Assembly (NCBI GenBank): GCA_947462335.1
Contig: OX381706.1
Coordinates: 20,684,784 to 20,748,783 of the forward strand
Direction: 5' to 3'
DNA from: Harmothoe impar
Taxonomy: Eukaryota; Annelida; Polychaeta; Phyllodocida; Polynoidae
Length of the DNA: 64,000 nucleotides
Notes under the pieces: generated by a model
The model's database searches: none
Told to the model about the DNA's origin: nothing
What the model saw: only the letters and a program-made list of their open reading frames with translations
Program-made: the position numbers and the translations under genes
Shown here: positions 1-46,689 of the stretch, in pieces
Layout: each line of letters opens with the position of its first letter
Position numbering within the stretch: the stretch's first letter is position 1

Positions 1-623
1 AAGTACAAGCAGAGTGGACACTACAGCAAGAGGTACCCCTCCATTTGCTGATGTTGCTGAACTAAAATGTTTAGACACACAGATTATAAACATGACTGTA
101 TGGTTAAATGGTTTTATTGCAAATGTTGAGGAATAGTTCTTGACTAAAGCCCTCAGGTGTAATACCAACATAGGCTTTATTTCAGTCTGTTTGAAAATGG
201 CCATGCATGGTTTAATGGATTTCGACACCAATATGTACACACATTATTCAGATAATAAGGGTGTGCACACAACACCTTTAGTACATAGAAAATAAGGTGC
301 GGCAATATCTTGTGCTTCAGGCACTGGCTGACACACTAAGTAAGTCGTTTTGTCAACATTTTGATTATGCGTGTTATATGGCTGCATATATCATGTGTTG
401 GAGCACACTTTTTATTATTGACTATTCATCAATCAAAGTTGATTAAATCCCAGATTTCATGCAGTGTTTGTTCAATAAGATATACTTACCCTGCAAGGTA
501 GAGTGATAATGATATTATGACAGCAACTAGGATGATAATAAAGCCGAGAAATGCAATGCAAAGCATGATGTTTGTGCCTTGTTTATTCATTTTCTCTCGT
601 GTGAGGCCACCAATAATATCCAT
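1..623 (-). CDS. 5' part of a type II (signal-anchor) membrane protein gene, partial
   Basis: The first coding exon runs from ATG at 623 down to 490 and is followed by a strong donor (G|GTAAGTAT). An in-frame TAA lies 12 bases before the ATG, which fixes the start. The exon begins near 697, after a pyrimidine-rich acceptor (TTATTTCAG). It encodes 44 residues: a polar N-terminus of about 18 residues (MDIIGGLTREKMNKQG) and then about 24 hydrophobic residues (AFLGFIIILVAVIISLSLYL), with no signal-cleavage site. This is the layout of a cytoplasmic tail plus signal anchor. A candidate second exon (61 down to the window edge) follows an acceptor CATTTTAG, continues in the matching phase and stays open. 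The rest lies outside the window, so the family is unknown. The first exon is well supported; the second is tentative. Confidence 0.5.
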
Positions 624-749
624 TGTTATTGGTTAAATTGTGCCATAAATGGGTTTCCTCTTTCATAGACCATTTAAGGCAATTATAATTGTTGATTCTG
701 AAATAAAATAATAACAGCATCAGTATGCTTATACCTTCACCTATTCCCA

Positions 750-1626
750 CACTGTAAAAAAAATGTCGTCAAAATGACGGTGAATCACTGGCAACTTTTG
801 GGACATAGCTTTCACCGTTTTTTTTAACGGTGACGGTCACCGTCAATTTGGCGTAGAATCACCGTTAATTTGACGTTGAATCACCGTTAATTTGACGTTG
901 AATCACCATTAATAGAATAAAAGTATTCAAATATACAGAGATTCAGCGTTATTGCTAGTGCTATTACAGACTTTGGGAATATTCTATAAGCCTCACAGGG
1001 AGTCTGATTATGGTGACTTTGGTTTTTGTAGTATACATCTAAAAACTTACAGATAAGCCATACTTTGCCTTTGTCCTGATCGTATATGCCACATTGACGA
1101 TCTGACTTGCATACTAGCCGTGGCCTATATACAAGGTTTTACTCTATAGGATTGATACAAGGCAGAGTTTCCAGAGGTGGGGATATATGCATAGTATGTT
1201 ACCACAATGTAGGTGTATAGATCCATACAGCTACTTTCCTCTGGATATTATCAAGTGATCATGGTATTTTGTTAAACGTATCACAAGATTGAATTGTTAG
1301 ATTGTCAAACATATAGATTAATTGAAAATTACCATTATTTTAACATGTGTACTCCACTTCAAGAGCTCACACTCTCCAGAAAAATCTTCTTACAAACCAG
1401 GCCACCTATCTATGAAAGGGCCCACTATATGTGCCTCCCTCTGGGATTTGACATTAGAAGATGAATTTACGTTGGATCATTGTAATCCAAACCAGGTTAG
1501 CACTTAACAAGGATCCACTGTGAAATGGCTGATAAATACAATGCTTCATTGTATTCCAAATAACGGTGAATCAGCGTTAAATTTTACAAAGCAAATCTAC
1601 AAAAAATACATCTATTTTTTACAGTG
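750..1626. mobile_element. Short-TIR DNA element, about 0.88 kb
   Basis: The ends are CACTGTAAAAAA at 750 and its inverse TTTTTTACAGTG at 1626. Several diverged repeats of a GACGGTGAATCA / TCACCGTTAATTTGACG unit sit just inside the left end, and a related AACGGTGAATCAGCG lies near the right end. No coding capacity was seen, so this is probably a non-autonomous DNA transposon. No clear target duplication was found. Confidence 0.4.
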
Positions 1627-4600
1627 CACAGAGGAATCCCATTTATCTCATGTGGAGAAACAAAGTTACTATGCTTAAGTACTAGAAAGACCGCTCTCCA
1701 CACCTCTGTGGAGAAACTGATGCTGATTCTACATGGGGTGATCTTTAAATGTTGTTTACAAAAATAGTTTATCATCAATTACATGAAATAAACACAGAGA
1801 TAGACTCTAATCAGTCTGAATTCCTGGTTTCTGCACTTGTGGTACCTTGGATCATATCACACTTGGCTCCTCCTCGTGGGATATGATCCAAGGTACCTCT
1901 CGTGGAGAAACCTGTCATTCAGACAGATCATTGTCCTGGAGTTGCTTGGCCATAATCGTCATGTAGTGAGTGACTAGGTCACATGATATAGTCCCAAAGA
2001 GATTTAGGCCTACGGATATACAACCTTATATGGTGCTTAGATAGCTACTATCTCGGCTTCATACAATTGCTACATACATTGCAGTTTTGCTTCTTTATAG
2101 AAGATCTACTGTGTCTATAGATGGTGTAGATAAAGGATGCCAGAGGAAAACATCTCGTAATTGTTTGGTGTATAATGTATGGTATTACTAAAATGAGTGT
2201 GAACCAAGTCCACGGTATCCATCTCACACAAAGATAATTGGTGGACATAAATAAAAGCATGTCTTGTTATTGACAGCTTTTGGACATCACCTGTTCACTA
2301 AAACAGATGTTGATCTCACTCCTATAGTTGCACACTCATGTCTGCAAGTGTCAAGTTTAACTCCCCTCCTTTTGGTGGATCAACTAGCATTGACTCTCAA
2401 TGCAAGGGGATTCATACTAACTGGACTCCCCTTCATCAGAGTCATATGGGGGACAAACAGCAACACTAACCAACACAGCATGGCGACTTTGTTTTTCCCA
2501 GTGTAATTTATTTCTCTAAAAGTTGATCACGTCACATTAAGAAACAGCTTAAAAACACATATCAATGCAATTATCCAGACTTATTAGTAGAGTCCTACAT
2601 TCCCAAGTATACCAAGTGTGACTCTAGAACATACATAACTACCACTTACCTGTGTGTTTATATACAGTGAGGTTAAAACTAAATATAAAAGCAGTCTTGT
2701 CCTCAATAGTATATTGTGTCCTGTCCTAGATCCATGGATGAACTATTGTACCACATCCACAGCTGATCTGTTCCTCCAGGGCCTCCAGTATAGATTGCTC
2801 TTATGGTGGCCAGGCTATAGCATGTTTGCATGTGTACAGTAAGGTCTTATCATAGTTTTATCCATTCGCTTTCCAAGGTACTTATATACTATTCAGGAGC
2901 AGTCTGAAATGGATTCCATGAGGATGGTATAGCACTGAATATTCAAATACCCTAGAGAATTAGGTGAAGTCGCAGGTTGGATTCGCATGGGTGGGCTGAG
3001 ATGTAGGTTATGTAGAAAAGCCAATGGGAACAAGGATGGTATTGATACAGTGATACCCTTCTTTGTAGCAGTTGAAGCGTGGAGAGTTTACATACATGTA
3101 GAGCAAAATCGGAAATCCTAAATCCTAATCCGGACAACACCTATTTCCGGATCGGGTGGTTTAGGGTGACTAAATCCTGATTAATGATTTGACCATGTCA
3201 AATGAAGGTCCTTCCAGTTGACAAGCAGGAATAGTAGAGTTTGTAATCATATATAATAAAGATAGATGCAGGGTGTTGGGGAACAGGTGCTGTCCGGAAT
3301 AAGGCCATGTATACAACTATATATCGCAGTCCATCTGATCACAAGAGGAACCAGATCGTGGTATATATGTATATATCTATCCATAGACATTTCCTACTTT
3401 CTCTTTCCCTGACACCCAAATGTACGCTAGTGAATAGTACACAGTATAACCTGCTGTGCCTTTACGGTAGAGAGGAGGTATATTTTGTAGTTTCTACCTT
3501 TGTTACCCACAATCATATTACGGTATTGCACTATGATATTCCTACAGGAAACGCACACACACACAACCAACATAATAGGTAGTACTTTTGTAGTCTACAC
3601 AATGGACCTGCATTACATTTATGCACTTATTCAGACATTCAAAAGGTAAAATGTATATGACAATAAAAGTAGATGATAATAAAAGTAGATTTACCTGTGA
3701 CGTCAGGTAAAAAACGATGAAAAAAGTTCAGTTCTTTCACTGCTAGCCTGAGATCTCGACAGTCCGATGATCTCCCAACTGAGGTAGTACGGGTGTTGTT
3801 ACTAGATAATAAATAAGTACTAAATATTGTATCAGTCATGTTCCAGTTCATCAGGCTCAACCCTTCTACCCTTTTATTGAAGTGTATTGTTCATATTTAG
3901 TTGGCAATGGAAATCATTTATAATAATGTATCAATAAGATATGAGAGGTTGAGAGCAATTCCGATTTAAGCAGCACAGGCCTTCATGCTCATGTATGGTT
4001 TGATGAAAATATAACCCACGTTTTTTGGCATTCATGTATAGTTCAAAATAAATTAGTGTCATATATTATTATCGGTTGCCTCCCTACATCAATTCTCGTG
4101 AGACTATATATATAGTATTTTCTCCACTGTAAAGATGATTGCGACCATCGTTCCTATCCATATGCAGCATGCAATGTTATAGACATTTATTACAATAAAT
4201 TACCAGAATATTACTCACCACGTACTATTATGTTTCACTAAAAGCCATTCGAATTTTGAATATTTGTCACCTTTTCTGACCAATCTCTATTTGGATTACC
4301 CTAGCCCACTCACCAGTCCATATATCCCAGGCAAGCTAGTCGTTGTACTGAAATATCAAAATACATGTATAGCACATTAGATCCAAGGATTACCACATCA
4401 ATTCCACCCCATGATAGTAGGCTTACACTGTTCTAGTGTACTATGTGGCTAGTGTGACTGGCTCTGCAATGCTCTGAGTGATTGAGGTATGGTATTGAAA
4501 GCAGTCCTCAGATGGCAGCACCCAAGAGTGTGCTTGGTCCTCTGATCCCACTAGGGGGAGGTTACGTTCCAGTTCCAAACCACACCTCTAGTAGGGTGGC

Positions 4601-6382
4601 CGGAGGTTCCAGCTGATCACCAAGTCCCTATCTGATCCTATACTCAGTGACCCTTTTATGATGGCCTCTCATTTTGGCTAGGGAGCAGATAGAGACCTGT
4701 AGTAACTTGGTATCAAGAGATCTTGAATGGATCCTTCATACATGAGCTGGAATAAGCATAATAAATTGTATTACATAATGTAATTTAAGGACAATGTTGA
4801 CAGACTTTCAGATTTTCAGTCTTTCTTGAGCTCTATAACTGGGTGATCTCTTGAACCTATCGTCTGGGAGAATTGACACTGTTTGATGGCAAATCCATGT
4901 ATCAACGAATTTTTTTTTTGTTTGAAGCGTCTTGTATGCAGGCATGTCATGGGGGGTCCTATAATTACTTGAGACAATTATATCTTATATAGATAAGCCT
5001 CCTAAAATCGAGTATTTTTAGCTCAATTATTTTTCTAGAACTCTTTAATTGGTAGACTACGGTAGACTACTGAAAATAAAGCTAAATCAACTGAAAATTA
5101 TGTATTTGGAATGGAAATAAAACAGCCTACCGCCAGCCAGCGTCAGACTATCTGCTGGGGGTCATATTGGGGCCTTCCAAAGGTTAATATCATATAATCA
5201 GCACTAGATGGCACCACTGTTGTATAGGTTAAAGAGGGGACCTTTAGTTCACATACCTAACACTGCAGCAGGTAGGTGCTATGACTGAGGATTTGGTCCT
5301 AGCTGCAGGTCTAAGAAGAACTCAAAACCTGTCAGAAGCTCTGCAGTGGTGAGGCATTTATGATTGAGTATATTTCTTTCAGCAATCATTTTATCAACAA
5401 AGCATGACTCGTTTATTAAATGCCAACATTAGGGCTTTAAATACATGTATAACACTTTTGTATCAGAACATTAAAAAAAAAAGGTCCGGCCACCCTACCT
5501 CTAGCTGACAGCAGACAACATAGTTATGCTGTAGTGGTTTCTGCGATATTATTGTTATTACATGTACAAGGGGTGTCTAACTGTGTTATTAAGTTGATGA
5601 TCTAGATGTAAATGTATACGTTTAAAGATGTCAGCGAATTGAAATTCAGTTGGGCATGAAACAGAAATCATATAAAATCTATAATTGCGATGTTTGATTA
5701 GAAACCCAATTTGATAAAATCATGGGGGATGAAAGAATGTGTTCACAACATCATCATACATAAATGGCCAATATTGATTGACTGATTTATTTATTTTTTG
5801 GTCTGTTCCATCCACCTCTAAAGTCTGAACGTCGGTATGGGTTTCCCCTTTGACCACTACCACAAACGTGCATCCCAACTAGTTGGCAGAATTGAGCACA
5901 CCTTAATTATACATAACATTTCCTACCCTTTAGTCAAATACCTAGCTGGGCAGAGTTTCATTAGATGCTGGCTGCTTGTATGCCGCACCCATGGCCTACG
6001 GGTGTATTCTCACACCCAAAGGCATCCTAGTGCCCTGCTAGAGGTTCATTATTTATGGGAGGGGGATGGGCGTCTGAAAACAAAAATATGTCAAAAAGAT
6101 TCACTCTCTCGCAATCGGCAAAATATATCACCCCTCAGAATAGGTAATAAAACAAACAAACAATGCACTGGACATTGCACCAGTCAATTAGTTGGGTGGA
6201 AGGGCTCGAACCTGGCAGATGTTGATGATCCAGGAGTACAGGTATTTACATTCAATGTAACATTTGCATGTCATATAGCTAGCAGGTTGGGTCACTGAGT
6301 GGATTCCTACCTGAAAGTCTTTTATTGCTGATCTTACCTAGAGAGTCTAATATTATCTGGTTTAACACTACAGATTGCGCTA
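1627..6382. other. Gene-free stretch with a perfect hairpin at 1841-1897
   Basis: AT-rich sequence with no reading frame I can support as coding. At 1841-1857 and 1881-1897 a 17-base perfect inverted repeat (GGTACCTTGGATCATAT) encloses a 23-base spacer. A plus-strand open frame at 5837-6298 has no recognisable domain and overlaps a tRNA B-box-like motif on the other strand (6202-6212). I see nothing else definite. Confidence 0.35.
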
Positions 6383-7393
6383 TGTTAGGCGAGATAGTCT
6401 CAAAATTGCCAGATAGTCTCAAAATACTATAGTTTTGTGACAACCTTGCAACCCTCAGGCTAGATAGTCTCAAAATTGCGAGATAGTCTCAAAACACATG
6501 TCAGGCTAGATAGTCTCAAAATTTTGAGACTATCTTGCAACCCCTCAGGCTAGATAGTCTCAAAATTGCAAGATAGTCTCAAAATACTATAGTTTTGCTA
6601 GTATCTTGCAGCCCTCAGGCTAGATAGTCTCAAAATTGCAAGATAGTCTCAAAATACTATAGTTTTGTTAGTATCTTGCAGCCCTCAGGCTTGATAGTCT
6701 CAAAATTACAAGATAGTCTCAAAATACTATAGTTTTGTTAGTATCAAGCTAGATAGTCTCAAAAGCCCTGACAGATAGTCAAACTGTGAGAAAGTCTATA
6801 AATACTATAGTTTTGAGACTATCTAGCCTCAGGGTTGCGAGATTCTAACACACTTATAGTATTTTGAGACTATCTAGCCTGAGGGTTACAAGATACTAAC
6901 AAAACTATAGTATTTTGAGACTATCTAGCTTGAGGGTTGCAAGATAGTCTCAAAATGTTATTATCTCGTAGTTTTGAGACTGTCATGCTTTTGGGACTGT
7001 ATCACAATTTTGAGACTATCTAGCCTGAGGGTTGCGAGATACTAACAAAACTATAATATTTTGAGACTATCTCGCAATTTTGAGACTATCTGTCAGGATT
7101 TTGAGACTATCTAGCGTGAGGGTTGCGAGATACTAACAAAACTATAGCATTTTGAGACTATCTCGCACTTTTGAGACTATCTGTCAGGATTTTGAGACTA
7201 TCTAGCCTGAGGGTTGCGAGATACTAACAAAACTATAGCATTTTGAGACTATCTCGCAATTTTGAGACTATCTGTCAGGATTTTGAGACTATCTTGCAAT
7301 TTTGAGACTACCTAGCCTGAGGGTTGCGAGATACTAACAAAACTATAGTGTTTTGAGACTATCTCGCAGTTTTGAGACTGTCTCGCCTAACAC
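6383..7393. repeat. 1-kb giant imperfect palindrome made of GATAGTCTCAAAA units
   Basis: The left half is a tandem array of units containing AGATAGTCTCAAAA, AATACTATAGTTTTG and CAACCCTCAGGCTAG. The right half carries the same units inverted (TTTTGAGACTATCT, CAAAACTATAGTATTTTG, CTAGCCTGAGGGTTG). The axis is near 6785. The outer borders are themselves inverted: GTTAGGCGAGATAGTC at the left and GACTGTCTCGCCTAAC at the right, so this looks like one transposable element whose inside has expanded. Small open frames here are by-products of the repeat. Confidence 0.75.
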
Positions 7394-8712
7394 GCTACCC
7401 TGTTGATGTAATTAAGTGCCGCATAAAATGCTGAAAGCATTCTATTTTTTCTAATCTATATCTTGGAATTTAGCAGTTAAAATTCACAAATTAGATTGAG
7501 ATCTTACATGTACACTGCGCTAAGGAGACTCTTTGTAGATATGCAGAAAGTGATCTATATATCTGAGGTGGTATGGCAGCTTTAAGACGAGGTGGGACCA
7601 TGTTGTCATTTATAATCGATCGACCTTGAAACAATATAAGCAAGCTTTCAACATGTAATTCAATGTTGATATGTATACCATTGATAACCAAGCAATAACC
7701 AATGTCTGTGTCAATTTAATCAATTGCATTAAGTTATATAAGTCATCTGTAATGAGTCAGAGTTAATGGGATGATACCCTGGATTTTGACTGTAGGTTGT
7801 ACACCACAGTCGCCTGTATAAGCACCCCGCAACTTTTATATTACAAATATACCTCTGGCGCTTGCATTGTGCAAGACCGGTGCCAGCCTTTATTGCATTT
7901 ACACTGTCCCAATACCACCTTACCCCGGCGCTTATTTAAGACTGGAGCATATTCGAAGTCCCGGAGCTTCAACCTTTATCTTGAAGTCATTAATGCAGTA
8001 TGCATGCAACAAAGGATAGTGCCTTAAAGCACTATGAGGCCCTTGAAGACTCACAACTTGCTGCCCCTCTACCAACAGTCGGAGTGCAGGGATAACTGGT
8101 ACTTTGCTTTATATAGGATGGGTGGGGAGTTTAAAGTGTAATATCCAGGCCAGTACGATATAGCGAGATTTCGGTGTTCTCCGTATTGGCGGCCATATTA
8201 GTTTTCAACTCGAAATCTATCGTGAGACTGAGGCGGTAACCAAAGTCACACAAACCATAGCTTGCAAGGAACAGCCTAAATGGCGAGAGTAGAACTGGAA
8301 GCGGAAATGATTGCCTGCGTCAGTGTACACACATTGGCTGCGGGAACAAGTCCACACCAGTTAGAACGCTATAGGTACCTGTGGTGGTGCACTAAGGAGA
8401 ACTGCACTACACAACCTGGTCATGACCTGACAAACACGTAAACATATACATGTATTTATAATTATATCGACATTCTATGCCCTACTCCAACACTCCCACA
8501 CTATCCTTCCATCCCCAATACACATTTTTAAACGTGAATTATCACACCAATTAATACCATATTCAAGGACCCAGGTTGTTTGCTTTTTGGAGAAGAATAC
8601 CACAAATGTTATGATGCTAATGGCCGTCAATATTTCTACACGCGAACTTGTACTATCCGGCTACAAGTATTGACAAGCACTGAGCTCGCGTGGAGCTGTC
8701 GGAGGATCAATA

Positions 8713-8978
8713 GGTGACCATTTAAGGGTCGCACAGTACTTTAATGGGGAATTCCTTTGTCGTTATGATGCCCTCATGCACCCCTGGTGAGTCTACTCAC
8801 CAGGGGTGCATGAGCGCATCATGTTGAACCAGAGGGAATGCCTCAACCAGTATAGAGTCGGTTTGGTGCTTGAATCCAGCAGTGGAGAGTTACTCACCAG
8901 GGCGGCATACATGCATCATGACGACAAAGGGCATACTGCATTAAAGCATCATTCGGTCCTTAAAGGGCTAAGTGTGTT
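8713..8978. mobile_element. MITE family 1, copy 1
   Basis: Palindromic element of a family seen more than ten times in this window. It starts near CATTTAAGGGTCGCACAG and ends near GGTCCTTAAAGG. Inside are CACCCCTGGTGAGTCT / ACTCACCAGGGGTGCAT and CATGCATCATGACGACAAAG, the family's typical core. It is non-coding. Confidence 0.65.
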
Positions 8979-9694
8979 ACATGGAGGGGATAGGGCTGGG
9001 GGTGTTGTAGACTAGACTAGCTGCCATACCCTAATCCTGCATGTGAAACATCAACGATTGTACAGAATGATAAAGCATTTGTGAATGGATGCTACATATG
9101 TCTATAGTTATGCAATTGCCTGTATACTCGACGTTCTTAAGCTATTTCAGAAGTCAATTAAAATAATCTGTATGCCCATTATTTAGAATTGACTGTTATT
9201 ATTCTGTCCAGCTGTTTCATATGTTGGTATATCATCCGTCGGAGCTGGGCATAGCCCATAAGTCCTCTCAATTTATTTATTCTTTTTGACTGCTGCTTGA
9301 ACATTCTGTACAATATAATGTGACTCTGTTTCCAATGATAAGAAAGTGACGAAATCTTAAGTATCATCTGCACAGTAAAAAGGTCGTTTCCATCTTTATC
9401 CCCAGTCTATATTATATTATTTGGACTGGTATAGGCCTATACATAATCCATTTAAATCGACGCCCACCCTATATATAACTTATAAGACCCAGAGCATCGT
9501 TCCTCACTCAACTCTGATTCTTGCTGGACGGGCAGCAAGACGTCGGGCTATAAGCCTAATGAGGCGCTACTATATTAAGCTGGGCACGTAGCGACAAGAT
9601 CAGTCATTAGTGGTACCGGGCCTGGGTAACCATTGTTCTCTCCCCTCAGGACTCTACTCCTTGTACATTGAGTCACACTGAGAGACCCCTGAAT

Positions 9695-9968
9695 CCGAAC
9701 CCTTTAAAGGCCGCATAGTGCTTTCATGGGCTATGTCCTTGGTCCGCATATATGGTGCATGAATGCAGCCCTGGCGAGTAACTCGCCAGTGCTGCATCCA
9801 ACTTGCAAGCATCATGCCGACCCTCTGGGAGTAAATTAACGCTGTATGATCATGATGATGCTTGGAAGCAGCACTGGCGAGTATTATAATCCCTAGGGCT
9901 GCATTCAAGTATCATTGTGATTAAGGGCATGATGCATTAAAGCACCATGCGCCCCCTAAAGGGTTAAC
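9695..9968. mobile_element. MITE family 1, copy 2 (near full length)
   Basis: The clearest copy. Ends are AACCCTTTAAAGGCCGCATA and the inverse GCGCCCCCTAAAGGGTTAAC. The core repeats are GCAGCCCTGGCGAGT / ACTCGCCAGTGCTGCAT, a second GCACTGGCGAGT block, and CATTAAAGCACCATGC near the right end. It has no coding capacity, and the minus-strand open frame across it is incidental. Confidence 0.7.
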
Positions 9969-9999
9969 TAAGCACAATAAGCACAGACCGTAATGTATA

Positions 10000-10236
10000 A
10001 CCAGTCAGGCCCGTCTGCAGATTTGTGTCTCTACCCACTAATGGACGCGCTGCCGAGCGTGGCCGAGCGTCTCCGGAAACGGCCGATGATGATGAGGCGA
10101 GTTGGTTTGTAGCTCCGACACTGCTGGTTGCTGCGAACGCTGAGTGAGTGAGGTGATGTACACAGTGGTATGGAGGAGCTGGGCTACTGGAGGAGGAGGA
10201 GTGCTGATACCTGGGGGAGAGCTGCTGCTCTATCCA
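10000..10236 (+). promoter_or_regulatory. CpG-rich segment, possible 5' noncoding exon of the SH3BP5-like gene
   Basis: This block is richer in G+C and CpG than its surroundings and ends in a consensus donor (TCCAG|GTGAGA, exon end about 10235). A weak acceptor (CTGGTTCAG) lies just before the start codon at 11265, so a noncoding exon here could splice to the coding exon. A 23-codon upstream frame starts at ATGGACGCG near 10041. This is inferred from splice signals only. Confidence 0.3.
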
Positions 10237-11264
10237 GGTGAGAACAACACTGACTCTCTCCCCCCTCACCTCCAGGGCGGCTTACTACTTATCATGGAGA
10301 ACATGAAGAGGATCCACCTGTCTAGATCATAGATGTTGTTACACTCAATGACCCCTGTGTTGGTCATCAATTATCCCAAACCTCCCAGACATCACCTGGA
10401 TGACTGCTCTAGCATTGGTAATATTAGAGCAGTTTAATATAGACGTCTTGACGCGGTGCTGGTGGTCCCACTGTTACCTGTGACCTGCCTTTATTGGTGT
10501 GAAGTGACAGGGTGTGGTTGAAAATGAAGGAGATACCTTTGGAGGTGTTCACACCTGATGCAGGTAGCTATAAGGGTCAGGGACTACTACTCACTACTCA
10601 CTGTCAGGTGGGTATGACCAGGTAGGTCAGCTCAGGCTGGGTATCTAGGTCTTATCGTCAGGGGATGTTTACCTTTACCTGTGCATGCAGGCAGAGGAAC
10701 CTCCCTTATCAGATGATAACACACACAGCCACGTGTGTGAAATGTGTAGTGTGTGTATGTAATAACATCAGGTAAAGCAAGCATATGGGAGATCGGATTA
10801 ATGATAATACTCACACTAATCAAAGATACCATATTACCACAAGGGTATGTGGTACCTTTCAGATAGCAGGTGTGGTATAAAAACATTGACACCTATTGGC
10901 AGTCATAATACTGTGAAGAGTCAACATGACCCGTTGTCAATACATTAATACTGATTACTATATTACCACTGGAAGTCTATGACACCAAAGACCTGTACCA
11001 CAGACAAGGATCAGGCATAGTATAAAAACATTGACGCCTATTGACAGTCATAGTGAGAATGATCAACATGGTCTGCTGTCAATGCACTTCTAATATACCT
11101 GTGTAAGTATAGGACACACCATAGACATACATGTCTGGATACACCTTCATTAACAACATTATACCTGTGTCAGCATGTCACCACCATAGGATCAATGCCC
11201 ACCTAGCCTATAAGGCAATCAGCAGCCATGGTTATCAGGGGTAGATAAGGCGCCCTGGTTCAGT

Positions 11265-45854
<34,590 letters not shown>

Positions 45855-46069
45855 CCGCGGCCAGCCCCCGTTAAGGTAGCCGAGAACGGGGAGGGGGCCG
45901 CGGCACTGCTCACTGTCCCTCCAGCAGGGGGCTACTTGTGGGCTGGAGCTGTACAGGGATATAGATGACTGTTTATAAGTACCAGAGCTGCTTTTAATAC
46001 AATACTTACATCATACTAGCAACAAGCATTGCTCATTTGAGTTGTTGTTGGAGTGGGAGCTGGTGTTCT

Positions 46070-46200
46070 AAGTTTAAGGGCTTCAATGTTCCCTTGGTCA
46101 TGATATATGGATGCAGCCCTGGCGAGTCCTCTTATCAGGGCTGCAATCAACCATCATGACGACCCAGGGCATACTGCAATAATGCACACTGTGGTATATC
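46070..46200. mobile_element. MITE family 1 fragment downstream of the SH3BP5-like stop
   Basis: ATGCAGCCCTGGCGAGTCCT, TTATCAGGGCTGCAATCA and CATCATGACGACCCAGGGC. Confidence 0.5.
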
Positions 46201-46689
46201 ATGGCAAACATTCCTCATTGAAGTTGTTGGGATTAGAGCTAATGTTTGTGGGGACAGGTTTCAAAAATAGGTTCACCTACGTATAATCTATTTCCAATCT
46301 ATGAACATCCCTGATTACATAGCCCCTCATAGATTAGCTCTCATTCCATCGTTAATTATACCCAGCTAATATACTAGCATTAGTAGATGGCAATCCTATA
46401 CAAGTGTGTGAAAACCTACTCAGTCATCCTACATTGGCCCTACCGAAACTGCTTTTTCGTCTCTCCTGGAGTTCAGCCTGGAGAGAAACATTTCGGAATA
46501 CAATGCATTGATAGTATACATTATGGCAGTGGATAAAGTGAAGTAAGGGCCAATGGCCAAATGGGTGTTTTTGTAGATTTATATTTGTGATAGTTAAAGG
46601 TTTTGCCAGTAGTCCATTTGTACATTGAGAATATGGACAGTTATGTTTCATTCATTTGCTAAAACATAAAGGAATGTGCATAAACATGA

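Noticed and set aside
5837..6298. 153-codon plus-strand frame
   Set aside because: No domain or signal; overlaps a tRNA B-box-like GGTTCGAGCCC on the opposite strand, so more likely part of a decayed SINE-like repeat, which I also could not confirm (no A box found).
6279..6473. Minus-strand 64-codon frame
   Set aside because: Lies in the GATAGTCTC palindromic array.
8280..8441. 53-codon frame starting MARVELEAEM near a GGCGGCCATATT motif
   Set aside because: Start context is mediocre, there is no clear donor and no family; could be a first exon but the evidence is too thin.
10144..10332. 62-codon plus-strand frame
   Set aside because: Begins with GTG and crosses a consensus donor at 10235; better read as noncoding exon plus intron.
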